Origin: Candidatus Neomicrothrix sp. UBA7388
GTDB lineage: Bacteria > Actinomycetota > Acidimicrobiia > Acidimicrobiales > Poriferisodalaceae
Assembly: GCA_002470695.1 (NCBI GenBank)
Contig: DKNM01000134.1
Coordinates: 1-33,753, forward strand
Direction of reading: 5' to 3'
DNA length: 33,753 nucleotides
Part shown: positions 9,817 to 16,450 of the stretch, one piece after another
Layout of the letters: the number at the start of each line of letters is the position of its first letter
How positions within the stretch are numbered: the stretch's first letter is position 1
The notes under the pieces: model-generated
The model's input: the letters and a program-made list of their open reading frames with translations, nothing else
What the model was told of the DNA's origin: nothing
Databases searched by the model: none
Program-made: the position numbers and the translations under genes

Positions 9817-10209
9817 ATGGAGACACCAACTGAACTTCGCTATTCAACCGACCATGAATGGGTTCGCGTGGAAGAATCCTTGGTTCGTATCGGGATTACG
9901 GACTTTGCCCAAGATGCCCTCGGTGATGTTGTCTACGTCGAATTACCTGAAGTTGGAGCTCAAGTTGCTCAGAATGCGAGCTTTGCTGAGGTCGAGTCAA
10001 CGAAGTCGGTATCAGATATTTTTGCGCCTGTATCTGGAGAAATTGCTGAGGTGAATGACGCTTTAGAGGATCAGCCAGAGCTCGTGAATGAGGACCCTTA
10101 TGGAGATGGCTGGATTTGCATTATTCAAGTGAACTCTCTAGATGAACTGGATGCCCTTATGGACGCAGATGGGTATCGGTCTTTTGTCTCGGAAGATGGC
10201 CAGGAGTAA
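9817..10209 (+). CDS. gcvH: Glycine cleavage system H protein
   Basis: The lipoylated carrier shuttles the aminomethyl intermediate between GcvP, GcvT and the lipoamide dehydrogenase. The lipoyl lysine is Lys63 in EVESTKSVSDIFAPVSGEI. The N-terminal YSTDHEWVRVE and C-terminal DPYGDGWICII blocks are diagnostic, and 130 residues is normal. An AGG at 9806-9808 serves as ribosome site for ATG 9817. It is separated from gcvP and gcvT, which lie at the far end of the window on the other strand. Its last codons contain the AGGAG that serves the next gene, so gcvH and the FHA gene are probably translationally coupled. Confidence 0.98.
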   Translation: METPTELRYSTDHEWVRVEESLVRIGITDFAQDALGDVVYVELPEVGAQVAQNASFAEVESTKSVSDIFAPVSGEIAEVNDALEDQPELVNEDPYGDGWICIIQVNSLDELDALMDADGYRSFVSEDGQE

Positions 10210-10212
10210 GCA

Positions 10213-10677
10213 GTGGATCAAGTATGTAACAGTTGCGGCCATCTGAACGCTCCCGGCTCTCGCTTCTGTTCAAGTTGCGGTAAGCCATTGGAAGGTGCAG
10301 TGGAAGCAACGACGGAAGCCATTGAGACCCTTGATGGTGCCGACCTAAGCGTCGATTTGGAGGCGCCTGCGTCCGGTGCAGCGCTAGTTGTGGCGAGTGG
10401 TCATCAAGCTGGAACAAGATATTCAGTGGTATCCGACGTGGTCACTGTCGGCCGTCACCCCGACAGCGATATTTTCCTGGACGACATTACCGTCTCGCGT
10501 CGCCACGTTGAACTGACGCACGGCTCGACCAGCTATTTGATTCAAGACGTGGGTTCGCTTAACGGCACTTATTTAAACGGTGAGCGATTAGACGAAGGGG
10601 AGTCAGCGCTCACTAATGGTGATGAGATACAAATAGGCAAGTTCAAGCTCCTCTACCTAGTCTCTTCTACGGTTTGA
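10213..10677 (+). CDS. garA: GarA/OdhI-like protein: N-terminal zinc ribbon plus FHA domain
   Basis: GarA/OdhI proteins use an FHA domain to inhibit 2-oxoglutarate-consuming enzymes until a Ser/Thr kinase phosphorylates their N-terminus. The C-terminal part (about residues 60-150) closely follows mycobacterial GarA: GRHPDSDIFLDD, TVSRRH, VGSLNGTYLNGE and NGDEIQIGKFKLLYL. The N-terminus differs: instead of the usual ETTS phosphorylation segment it has a Cys4 zinc ribbon (Cys5, Cys8, Cys19, Cys22). A Thr-rich linker (EATTEAIETLDG) follows and could still hold a kinase site, but that is inference. GTG 10213 follows AGGAG (10202-10206) at a 6-nt distance. Position after gcvH and before the DUF151 gene matches the mycobacterial cluster. 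Total length is 154 residues. Confidence 0.9.
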   Translation: MDQVCNSCGHLNAPGSRFCSSCGKPLEGAVEATTEAIETLDGADLSVDLEAPASGAALVVASGHQAGTRYSVVSDVVTVGRHPDSDIFLDDITVSRRHVELTHGSTSYLIQDVGSLNGTYLNGERLDEGESALTNGDEIQIGKFKLLYLVSSTV

Positions 10678-10715
10678 TGTGGGCTGCTGTCTCATTGTCA
10701 CACTAGGGTCATTGC

Positions 10716-11210
10716 ATGATTGAAATGGAGTTGCTCGGTGTGCAGGTGGAGCTGCCATCTAATAGCCCACTTTTGCTCCTACGTGAAGCTGATGGATTAG
10801 GACGTGTGTTGCCTGTGGTTATCGACACTCCTGAGGCCCATGCGATCCATAGAGGCATTGAAGGTATTAGACTAGCTCGCCCCTTGACACATGACTTGAT
10901 TGTGAATTTGCTTGATGAGTTGGAAGCGACGGTTATCAGCGTTCAAGTAACTGAGCTGCGAGAGCGAACGTTTTTCGCTGAGATTGAGTTAGAAGTAGCC
11001 GGTCAGAAGCAAACCATCTCGGCGCGACCAAGTGACGCTATTGCGATCGCCGTTCGAACTGAAACAGCCATTTATGCATCTGAAGAGGTGCTAGCCGAGG
11101 CTGGCCAGATGATTGAAGGCCACGATGCTGAAGGTGATGACGGTGACCCAGACGAATTGCTCGATGAATTCAAGCAATTCTTGGACGATGTAAATCCGGA
11201 CGATTTCTGA
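10716..11210 (+). CDS. DUF151 / bifunctional nuclease domain protein
   Basis: The 164-residue product begins MIEMELLGVQVELPSNSPLLLLRE and contains LPVVIDTPEAHAI, RPLTHDLIVNLLDEL and ISARPSDAIAIAVRT, the conserved blocks of the bifunctional nuclease (BFN/DUF151) family. Nuclease activity has been reported for plant and some bacterial members; the bacterial role is poorly defined. The C-terminal 30 residues are very acidic (EGDDGDPDEL...DDVNPDDF). AGGG at 10705-10708 lies 7 nt before ATG 10716. The gene occupies the place of Rv1829 in the Mycobacterium gcvH-garA neighbourhood. A strong palindrome follows its stop. Confidence 0.92.
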   Translation: MIEMELLGVQVELPSNSPLLLLREADGLGRVLPVVIDTPEAHAIHRGIEGIRLARPLTHDLIVNLLDELEATVISVQVTELRERTFFAEIELEVAGQKQTISARPSDAIAIAVRTETAIYASEEVLAEAGQMIEGHDAEGDDGDPDELLDEFKQFLDDVNPDDF

Positions 11211-11226
11211 AATTTTTGACCATTAC

Positions 11227-11265
11227 ACGCAATAAATCGCGCGAAACGCGCGATTTATCGCGCGT
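11227..11265. repeat. Long GC-rich palindrome between DUF151 and MerR genes
   Basis: A perfect 12-bp inverted repeat, ATAAATCGCGCG (11232-11243) and its complement (11247-11258), is separated by AAA. An outer ACGC/GCGT pair (11227-11230 and 11262-11265) extends it by four more base pairs across a small internal loop. ATCGCGCG also occurs twice as a direct repeat (11236-11243 and 11257-11264). No run of T follows on either strand, so it is not a classic intrinsic terminator. Its place 65 bp upstream of a MerR-type gene suggests an operator for that regulator or an RNA stem-loop. The function is inferred. Confidence 0.7.
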
Positions 11266-11329
11266 AGGGTGGTTGCGTTGGAAGGGTTTGTTCCGTACTG
11301 TGGCATGACATTGACGTAGTTTCATCAAT

Positions 11330-11827
11330 GTGACCGCATTGATGGAGGGCCAAGACGGAGGCAGAACGTTGGTTGCAGGGGTAGTAGAATCCGGGTTTTC
11401 TGGTAAACGAACAGCTGAGTTAGTGGGAATTACATACAGGCAGCTGGATTATTGGGCACGAACAGATCTAATCAGACCGTCGCTTGCTGATGCGCAAGGT
11501 AGCGGAAGCAGGCGGAGCTACTCATATCAAGATCTGCTTGAGTTAAAGGTGGTTAAGACCCTTTTGGACGCTGGGATCAGGTTAGAAATGGTCCGAGACG
11601 TCTTCACTTACCTAAGGGAAAACTTGGGAGAAGATGTCGCGTCGGCAAATCTGGTTATCAACGGTTCCTCTCCCTTACTCGTGTCCGGTGAGGAAATCAT
11701 TGACCTGATCCACAAAGGCCAGGGGGTTCTCAATGTGCTCCCCCTTGCCGGAGTGAAAGAAGAACTGGACAATGCAATCATTGACCTATTTCCCGCCGTC
11801 GAAGGCCAGATCAGAGCAACCGGTTGA
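11330..11827 (+). CDS. MerR family transcriptional regulator (Rv1830-like)
   Basis: The N-terminal winged helix-turn-helix reads GKRTAELVGITYRQLDYWARTDLIRPS, followed by GSGSRRSYSYQDLLELKVVKTLLDAGI, which is the MerR DNA-binding domain with an elongated wing. The remainder (to residue 165) is a short domain of the mycobacterial Rv1830 type (SGEEIIDLIHKGQGVLNVLPLAGV). There is no Cys set for metal sensing. The first codon may be GTG 11330 or ATG 11342. The neighbours pgsA-gcvH-garA-DUF151 are the same as around Rv1830, but the other MerR gene of that cluster (Rv1828/FtsR type, usually between garA and DUF151) is missing here. It ends 14 bp from msrB, tail to tail. Confidence 0.92.
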   Translation: MTALMEGQDGGRTLVAGVVESGFSGKRTAELVGITYRQLDYWARTDLIRPSLADAQGSGSRRSYSYQDLLELKVVKTLLDAGIRLEMVRDVFTYLRENLGEDVASANLVINGSSPLLVSGEEIIDLIHKGQGVLNVLPLAGVKEELDNAIIDLFPAVEGQIRATG

Positions 11828-11841
11828 GCGAGAGTGCCTAG

Positions 11842-12252
11842 CTAGGCATCCTCTTCGTCTGGGATGAACTGCATTGATGCAGAATTCATGCAATATCGGT
11901 CGCCTGTAGGTTGCGGACCGTCCGGAAAGATGTGACCGAGATGGGCACCGCATGATCGGCAAACAGCTTCGACCCGAACCATCCCATGGGAATTATCTAT
12001 TTCGGTTTCGACGGCGGATTCCGAAAGTGGTTCCCAAAAACTGGGCCAGCCCGAACCTGACTCATATTTAGTTTCGCTTGAGAACAGGTCGTCTCCGCAA
12101 ACAATGCAGCGGTAGATTCCCGGCCCTTTTTGGTCCCAAGTTTCTCCAGTGAACGCACGTTCTGTTCCGGCTTCCTGAGTCACGTGATACTGAAGAGGGC
12201 TTAGGCGCTCTCTGAGCTCTTGTTCGTTGAACTGTTCGGATCTTTGACTCAT
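11842..12252 (-). CDS. msrB: Peptide-methionine (R)-S-oxide reductase
   Basis: MsrB repairs methionine-R-sulfoxide in proteins using a catalytic thiol. The catalytic residue is Cys121 in DRYCMNSASMQF, so this one is a cysteine and not a selenocysteine form. Four zinc ligands are present as two CxxC pairs (Cys49/Cys52 in RCIVCGDDLF and Cys98/Cys101 in CRSCGAHLGH). The substrate-pocket motif SGSGWPSFWEP is intact. The length of 136 residues and the ATG start at 12252 are standard. No msrA is nearby. It is divergent from a small unknown gene, with 162 bp between them. Confidence 0.98.
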   Translation of the reverse strand: MSQRSEQFNEQELRERLSPLQYHVTQEAGTERAFTGETWDQKGPGIYRCIVCGDDLFSSETKYESGSGWPSFWEPLSESAVETEIDNSHGMVRVEAVCRSCGAHLGHIFPDGPQPTGDRYCMNSASMQFIPDEEDA

Positions 12253-12414
12253 TCCCTAACCCCTAGTGTTCTGGTGGCGGCCTGTGGATAATTACAGGTT
12301 ATTGCAAGACGAGCATGGAAGCCCTCGTTGTGGAAATCGTATTGCTTTCCCACGTGAAATTCACAGGGTTTACCCCCTAGTCCTTCACAGGCGACTCTGT
12401 GTAGCTTCGAGGTC

Positions 12415-12615
12415 ATGAGGTTCAAAATTAGTTTCGTTGACGGTCGAGCAGAGATTGTCTCAGGTGCAGATAATTACGAACAAGAAGGGTCAATGGTTAC
12501 GTTCTTTGAGTCAGGGGGACGCAATTACGTTGATTCTTGGTCTACTCGTCTGGCAAGTTTTCGTACCAATGATTTGGCTTCGGTCCAGCGCGTAGAGGAA
12601 GAATCTGGGATGTGA
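12415..12615 (+). CDS. Small uncharacterised protein (66 aa)
   Basis: I do not recognise a named family. The 66-residue frame has an ATG preceded by GAGG (12407-12410) and a soluble, protein-like sequence: MRFKISFVDGRAEIVSGADN, then YEQEGSMVTFFESGGR and a conserved-looking SWSTRLASFRTNDLASVQRVE end. The pattern of a beta-rich start with VDGR and a V/T-F-F segment looks like a compact single-domain protein. It fills the gap between the divergent msrB and the convergent LLM gene, whose stop lies 36 bp downstream. The neighbours give no clear job. Confidence 0.62.
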   Translation: MRFKISFVDGRAEIVSGADNYEQEGSMVTFFESGGRNYVDSWSTRLASFRTNDLASVQRVEEESGM

Positions 12616-12651
12616 GGCGCAGCGAATCTCTGTGCTATCAGTAACCCTTGC

Positions 12652-13710
12652 CTAGGCAGTCTCTTTGTTTATTCCGCCAACAATATCGATTATCTGCCCC
12701 AAGCTATCAAGGCGTTCTTGAGTGTCGGCTCCCTCAGGTTGTACGCGCAATACATTGATCCCGGCGGCTTGGTAAGCGCGCACTCGCTGCGTTACCTCGG
12801 GCACTGTGCCCAAGAAATTGGTCTGAAGGATCAACTCATCTGGAACTGCTGCAATAGCCTTATCACGCTCTCGCTCCACCCACAGGCGTTGAACTAATTT
12901 AGCTTCTTCTTCGAAGCCCCCTCGCCTATAGGCATCGTTGTAGAAATTGGTGCTGGGTGAGCCCATAGCGCCAAGGGTGAATGCTACGCCGGGCCTTCTC
13001 GGCACAAGAAGTTGATCGAGATCGTCTCCAAACTGTACAGCGCCTCCAGCTTGATACTGGATTGCATCGGGGTCACGTTGGGCTTTTAAGGCCCCATTGC
13101 GAACGTGTGCGATCGTGGCCGAAGCGCCGGAAGGCAGAAACGAGGTACCGGCCCATCCGTCCGCCACCTCGCCAGTGTATTCAAGAGAGTTTGGACCCAA
13201 AGTTGCAAGCCAAATTGGGATTTCGGCGTTTGCGGGTTGGGATAAACGCAACGATTTGCCCTCGCCGCCCGGAAGGGGAAGCACGTGATGGGAGCCTTCG
13301 TAATTAATTTTTTCGCCAGCAAACGCCTGCTTTATGATTTCTACGGTTTCTCGGAGCCTAGTGAGAGGCCTCTTAAAGGGAACTCCATGTAAGCCTTCAA
13401 CCACTTGGGGGCCGCTAACCCCCAAGCCCAGGATAAAGCGATCCTCACTGATGGCTGCCATGGAGAGGGCAGTCATTGCTGTCATGACAGGAGTACGCGC
13501 AGATACTTGCAAAATCCCTGTGCCCAGTGAAACTTTGCTGGTGCATGCTGCGAGGTACGCCAAAGTGCTTACGCCGTCCATTCCCCAAGCCTCTGCGGAC
13601 CAAATAATGTCCACTCCCATCTGTTCCGCTTCTCTGAGGAACTCAACTTGAGTGTCCCAGTCTCTCTTCTTCCCCGAAGCTGGACCGCCGAACGCAATCG
13701 AAACCTTCAT
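12652..13710 (-). CDS. LLM class flavin-dependent oxidoreductase (probably F420-dependent)
   Basis: This is a luciferase-like TIM-barrel oxidoreductase of 352 residues. Family stretches include EFLREAEQMGVDIIWSAEAW, LGTGILQVSARTPVMTAMTA, DRFILGLGVSGPQVVEGLHG, IPIWLATLGPNSLEYTGEVADGW and the C-terminal YQAAGINVLRVQP. The wording resembles the actinobacterial branch that uses coenzyme F420, but FMN use cannot be excluded from sequence alone, and the substrate is unknown. It starts at ATG 13710, runs towards the small gene at 12415, and is divergent from the TauD-like gene across about 120 bp. Confidence 0.93.
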   Translation of the reverse strand: MKVSIAFGGPASGKKRDWDTQVEFLREAEQMGVDIIWSAEAWGMDGVSTLAYLAACTSKVSLGTGILQVSARTPVMTAMTALSMAAISEDRFILGLGVSGPQVVEGLHGVPFKRPLTRLRETVEIIKQAFAGEKINYEGSHHVLPLPGGEGKSLRLSQPANAEIPIWLATLGPNSLEYTGEVADGWAGTSFLPSGASATIAHVRNGALKAQRDPDAIQYQAGGAVQFGDDLDQLLVPRRPGVAFTLGAMGSPSTNFYNDAYRRGGFEEEAKLVQRLWVERERDKAIAAVPDELILQTNFLGTVPEVTQRVRAYQAAGINVLRVQPEGADTQERLDSLGQIIDIVGGINKETA

Positions 13711-13815
13711 ACCCCTTGCCTAGCGCAGTTAGGCGAAGCTTGCAGCCTTACTTGCTTGATCTGTTGCAACTTAAGTGATGGAAACGAGTTGCCTCGCTTT
13801 GAGTTTGGTGATCGG

Positions 13816-13821
13816 TATTAT
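13816..13821 (+). promoter_or_regulatory. Possible -10 element of a leaderless TauD-like transcript
   Basis: TATTAT ends 8 nt before the ATG at 13830, and no purine-rich ribosome site precedes that ATG. This arrangement is what a leaderless transcript would show, a form common in actinobacteria. I found no good -35 at normal spacing, so the call is weak. Confidence 0.3.
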
Positions 13822-13829
13822 TAGCTCTG

Positions 13830-14669
13830 ATGAAACTTCAAGCGTTGACTGGGGCTTTCGGCGCCGAGGTAGAGGGCCTAAACCTCGGGCAAGGTGTCAA
13901 CGCACGGGATATGCAACTAATAGCTGAAGCTTTAGCGGAAAAGTCTGTTCTGGTATTCCGAGATCAGGATCTCGATATAGGTCAGTTTGAAGATTTAGCG
14001 ACAAGTATGGGTGAGTTCGGTGAAACTCCATTCATCACGCCTGTAGAGGGGCATCCCAACGTTCTCAAAGTTTTGCGAGAAGCGGACGAAGAGGGCCCCC
14101 TGTTTGGGAGCGGATGGCATAGTGACTGGAGTTTCCAAGCGCAGCCTCCTAGCTCAACTCTCCTGTATGGAGTCGACATACCAGATGTTGGGGGAGACAC
14201 CGTTTTCACCAGCCAATATCTGGCCTACGAGACCCTCTCCGATTCAATGAAGTCAATCGTGAATGACCTCAAAGGCATTCATTCTGCCGAACGAAGCTAC
14301 GGACCTAAAGGTACTTTTGGGCGACCTGACCCTAAAGCATCTATGGACATTAACGGCGACGCCAGCGCGACGGTCCACCAATTACACCCTCTGGTTCGCA
14401 CCCATCCGGTATCAGGCCGCAAAGCACTTTTCGTTAATGAGGTCTATACGGTAGGTGTCGAGGGTCTCGCACCTGCGGAGAGTGACTACCTGCTCAGTTT
14501 TCTCTTCGAGCACAGCAAACAAATCGGGTTTACTTGTCGAGTCCGGTGGGCTCGTGGAACGTTGACTATCTGGGATAACCGTACGACTCAGCATTTTGCG
14601 ATCAATGACTACGCCGGAAGTAGGCGGGAAATGTATCGAATCACTCTTGCTGGAGAGCAGCCCTCATAG
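13830..14669 (+). CDS. TauD/TfdA-family 2-oxoglutarate-dependent dioxygenase
   Basis: These non-haem Fe(II) enzymes couple 2-oxoglutarate decarboxylation to hydroxylation, often to release sulfite, an amine or a phenol from a small substrate. The 279-residue product has the iron triad His97 and Asp99 (GWHSDWSF) and His255 (TTQHFAINDY), plus the 2OG-binding Arg region RREMYRITL near the C-terminus. The N-terminal GAFGAEVEGLNL and VLVFRDQDL blocks are family hallmarks. The substrate cannot be predicted; no sulfonate transporter or aromatic pathway gene is next to it. It ends 3 bp before the convergent small gene. Confidence 0.95.
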   Translation: MKLQALTGAFGAEVEGLNLGQGVNARDMQLIAEALAEKSVLVFRDQDLDIGQFEDLATSMGEFGETPFITPVEGHPNVLKVLREADEEGPLFGSGWHSDWSFQAQPPSSTLLYGVDIPDVGGDTVFTSQYLAYETLSDSMKSIVNDLKGIHSAERSYGPKGTFGRPDPKASMDINGDASATVHQLHPLVRTHPVSGRKALFVNEVYTVGVEGLAPAESDYLLSFLFEHSKQIGFTCRVRWARGTLTIWDNRTTQHFAINDYAGSRREMYRITLAGEQPS

Positions 14670-14672
14670 CGG

Positions 14673-15065
14673 TCAACAGGTGTTACTAGCTTCAACGACT
14701 GCTAGTGGGCCGAGAAGAGCGATGTCTTGCAAGGCTTGGTCATACAAGAACTTCTCCGTACATGCGGCCCGGGCCCAGATTTCCTCTGAGTCGCTGGGAA
14801 GACGCCCTCTGCCCGCTACTTCAAGCGAGTTGGTCGTGCTGCTACTTACCTGTATCGCCTGGTCCAGTAGCATTGAGAGAAAGCCGGCTGGGTCATGGCT
14901 AGGTTCATCGAATACATACAATAAGTGCCCATCGCTGACAAAGGGAGTGATGTAATGCGTTCGCTGTCCCTGGGTGCCGCTGATATCAAAGCGAAGCATT
15001 AGCGAGTCGATAAAAGCTTCGAATGGCTTATGAGTAGATGGTTCCACGGTGGTGGACCGTATCAA
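14673..15065 (-). CDS. Small uncharacterised protein (about 130 aa)
   Basis: I do not recognise the family with confidence. The frame holds a protein-like sequence including RTHYITPFVSDGHLLYVFDE, GFLSMLLDQAI and SLEVAGRGRLPSDSEEIWARA, which faintly recalls split-barrel flavin-binding folds. The end fits neatly, 3 bp from the TauD-like stop, which supports a real gene. The start is unclear: TTG 15065 lies directly after an in-frame TGA, and GTG 15047 is the next option. An opposite-strand frame at 14596-14955 overlaps the TauD gene and looks like a shadow. Confidence 0.5.
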   Translation of the reverse strand: MIRSTTVEPSTHKPFEAFIDSLMLRFDISGTQGQRTHYITPFVSDGHLLYVFDEPSHDPAGFLSMLLDQAIQVSSSTTNSLEVAGRGRLPSDSEEIWARAACTEKFLYDQALQDIALLGPLAVVEASNTC

Positions 15066-15138
15066 TCATCCGGTGCGCAAGTCTTATGGGAGCTAGGTTC
15101 TTGCAGTGAATAGCAAGTCGCGAAAGAGGGGTTAAGAA

Positions 15139-16029
15139 ATGGCAGTTAACGCGGGGGAGTATTGCGGATTTGATATCGCTATTGAAGATCCGGGTATTTT
15201 GGTAGTGACCTTTAACCGTCCGGAGAGTCTTAATGCTTCCACGGCTGCAATGAAACGTGATCTTGTCGAATTACTGACCCAAACTCAGATGGATGACCGA
15301 ATTCGGATTGTTCTCTTTACCGGTCAAGGCAAAGCGTTTTGGGCTGGCGATGACCTTAAGGGTTACGGTGGTGAAAGTGCTCAAGTTCCCCCAATTCACC
15401 ATGGTCACCATAACGCGGCCGGTACTTACAACGGATTGAGGGCTATTTCTCAAGCCGTGAATACTGCAGTTCGGAATCTGGACAAATTATCTATAGCGGC
15501 TATTAATGGCTTCGCAATTCAAACCGGTTTTTCTTTAGCTTTGGCCTGCGATTTCCGTATAGCCGCCGAGTCTGCGAAATTAGGCAGCGCTACCTTGCGG
15601 TTTGGCTTGCTGCCCGACGAAGGGGGACAATGGTTGTTAGTTCAACACCTAGGCGTTGGCAAGGCAATGGACTTCATGATGCGTAAGCGAATAGTGGATG
15701 CTGCTTCAGCTCTCGATTTGGGTTTGGTTCACGACGTAGTGCCGGATGCGAAGTTGATGGAAGAAAGTATGGCGCTTGCCCAAGAGCTAGCCCAAGGGCC
15801 TCAGGTCGCTATGAGAATGCTCAAACGGTCGATTCTTCTGGCGGCCGATCTCACTTGGGAGCAGTCGCTAGATGAAATTGCGTCCAAAACAGCCGTTACA
15901 GACCACCTACCAGACGCTCGAGAGGGAGGGGTAGCGTTTATCGAAAAACGGCAGCCCAACTTCAATGCTTGGCTTGAAGATCGCGCCGAGCCATCGGTAG
16001 AGGGGCCTGCGCCTTGGGATTCGAACTAG
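15139..16029 (+). CDS. Enoyl-CoA hydratase/isomerase (crotonase) family protein
   Basis: Crotonase-fold enzymes stabilise a CoA-thioester enolate. The 296-residue product has the family start VVTFNRPESLNA, the first oxyanion element GKAFWAGDDLKGYGG, the second one AAINGFAIQTGFSLALACDFRIA and the acid-bearing LRFGLLPDEGG. Members of this branch may hydrate, isomerise or hydrolyse acyl-CoAs, and the exact reaction is not readable. An AGAGGGG sequence at 15125-15131 lies 7 nt before ATG 15139. A strong stem-loop terminator follows 77 bp after the stop, so the gene seems monocistronic. Confidence 0.93.
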   Translation: MAVNAGEYCGFDIAIEDPGILVVTFNRPESLNASTAAMKRDLVELLTQTQMDDRIRIVLFTGQGKAFWAGDDLKGYGGESAQVPPIHHGHHNAAGTYNGLRAISQAVNTAVRNLDKLSIAAINGFAIQTGFSLALACDFRIAAESAKLGSATLRFGLLPDEGGQWLLVQHLGVGKAMDFMMRKRIVDAASALDLGLVHDVVPDAKLMEESMALAQELAQGPQVAMRMLKRSILLAADLTWEQSLDEIASKTAVTDHLPDAREGGVAFIEKRQPNFNAWLEDRAEPSVEGPAPWDSN

Positions 16030-16106
16030 TCCTAGCGCCTTCTGATTTCGAGTGCCGCAGGCTTTAGGCCGTTGATCGAGAGATATGCGCCACTGAGCGA
16101 TTGATC

Positions 16107-16144
16107 TAGTCCTTTTGCTGTGCCTAAGGACTATTTTGGTTCTT
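16107..16144 (+). terminator. Intrinsic terminator after the crotonase gene
   Basis: TAGTCCTT (16107-16114) and AAGGACTA (16126-16133) form a perfect 8-bp stem with an 11-nt loop, followed at once by TTTTGGTTCTT. Orientation and distance fit termination of the crotonase transcript. Confidence 0.72.
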
Positions 16145-16450
16145 GGTAGTCAGGCTTGGCGCGCGTGCGTTCAGTCTTGTAGCTAAATCTAGTCGCCTGT
16201 TTCTCGGTTAGGGAGAGAGTTATTCTGGATAAAGCCCATTAATTGGCTATAAACATGGCTTTTAAGCTTGAAATGAAAATTTAGGTGTGCTATGGTTTAC
16301 TTCCACGTCGCCCAAAGGGCGGCTTTCTTCGTTTTGGACACCCGGGCGAAGCAAAAAACCAGATCCATTGATTCTTGCTGTCGCTTTCGAGCTGCTTAGG
16401 GTCGCTGACTAACATCTACGCTTGCGATTTACGACGCTTGATACGTTGCT
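16145..16450. other. Gene-free stretch with promoter-like and hairpin elements
   Basis: This is the rest of the only gap over 300 bp in the window (16030-16450). On the plus strand it holds TTGAAA (16268-16273), a 17-bp spacer and TATGGT (16291-16296), a fair sigma-70-type promoter. Just after it comes a short CGCCC-AAA-GGGCG hairpin (16309-16321) with T-rich sequence after it. A 35-codon frame (ATG 16292) covers this hairpin but has no ribosome site. I see no tRNA or clear structured RNA. Confidence 0.4.

Noticed and set aside
12283..12291. Replication origin signal based on the DnaA-box sequence
   Set aside because: Only one box is seen, with no dnaA, dnaN or AT-rich unwinding region nearby.
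14596..14955. Plus-strand 119-residue frame overlapping the TauD-like gene end
   Set aside because: It is out of frame with the dioxygenase, has low-complexity shadow-like composition and competes with a more protein-like minus-strand frame.
15047..15068. TGA just before the TTG start of the small minus gene as a second selenocysteine codon
   Set aside because: A TAA stop lies a few codons upstream in the same frame with no start codon between, so there is no read-through product.
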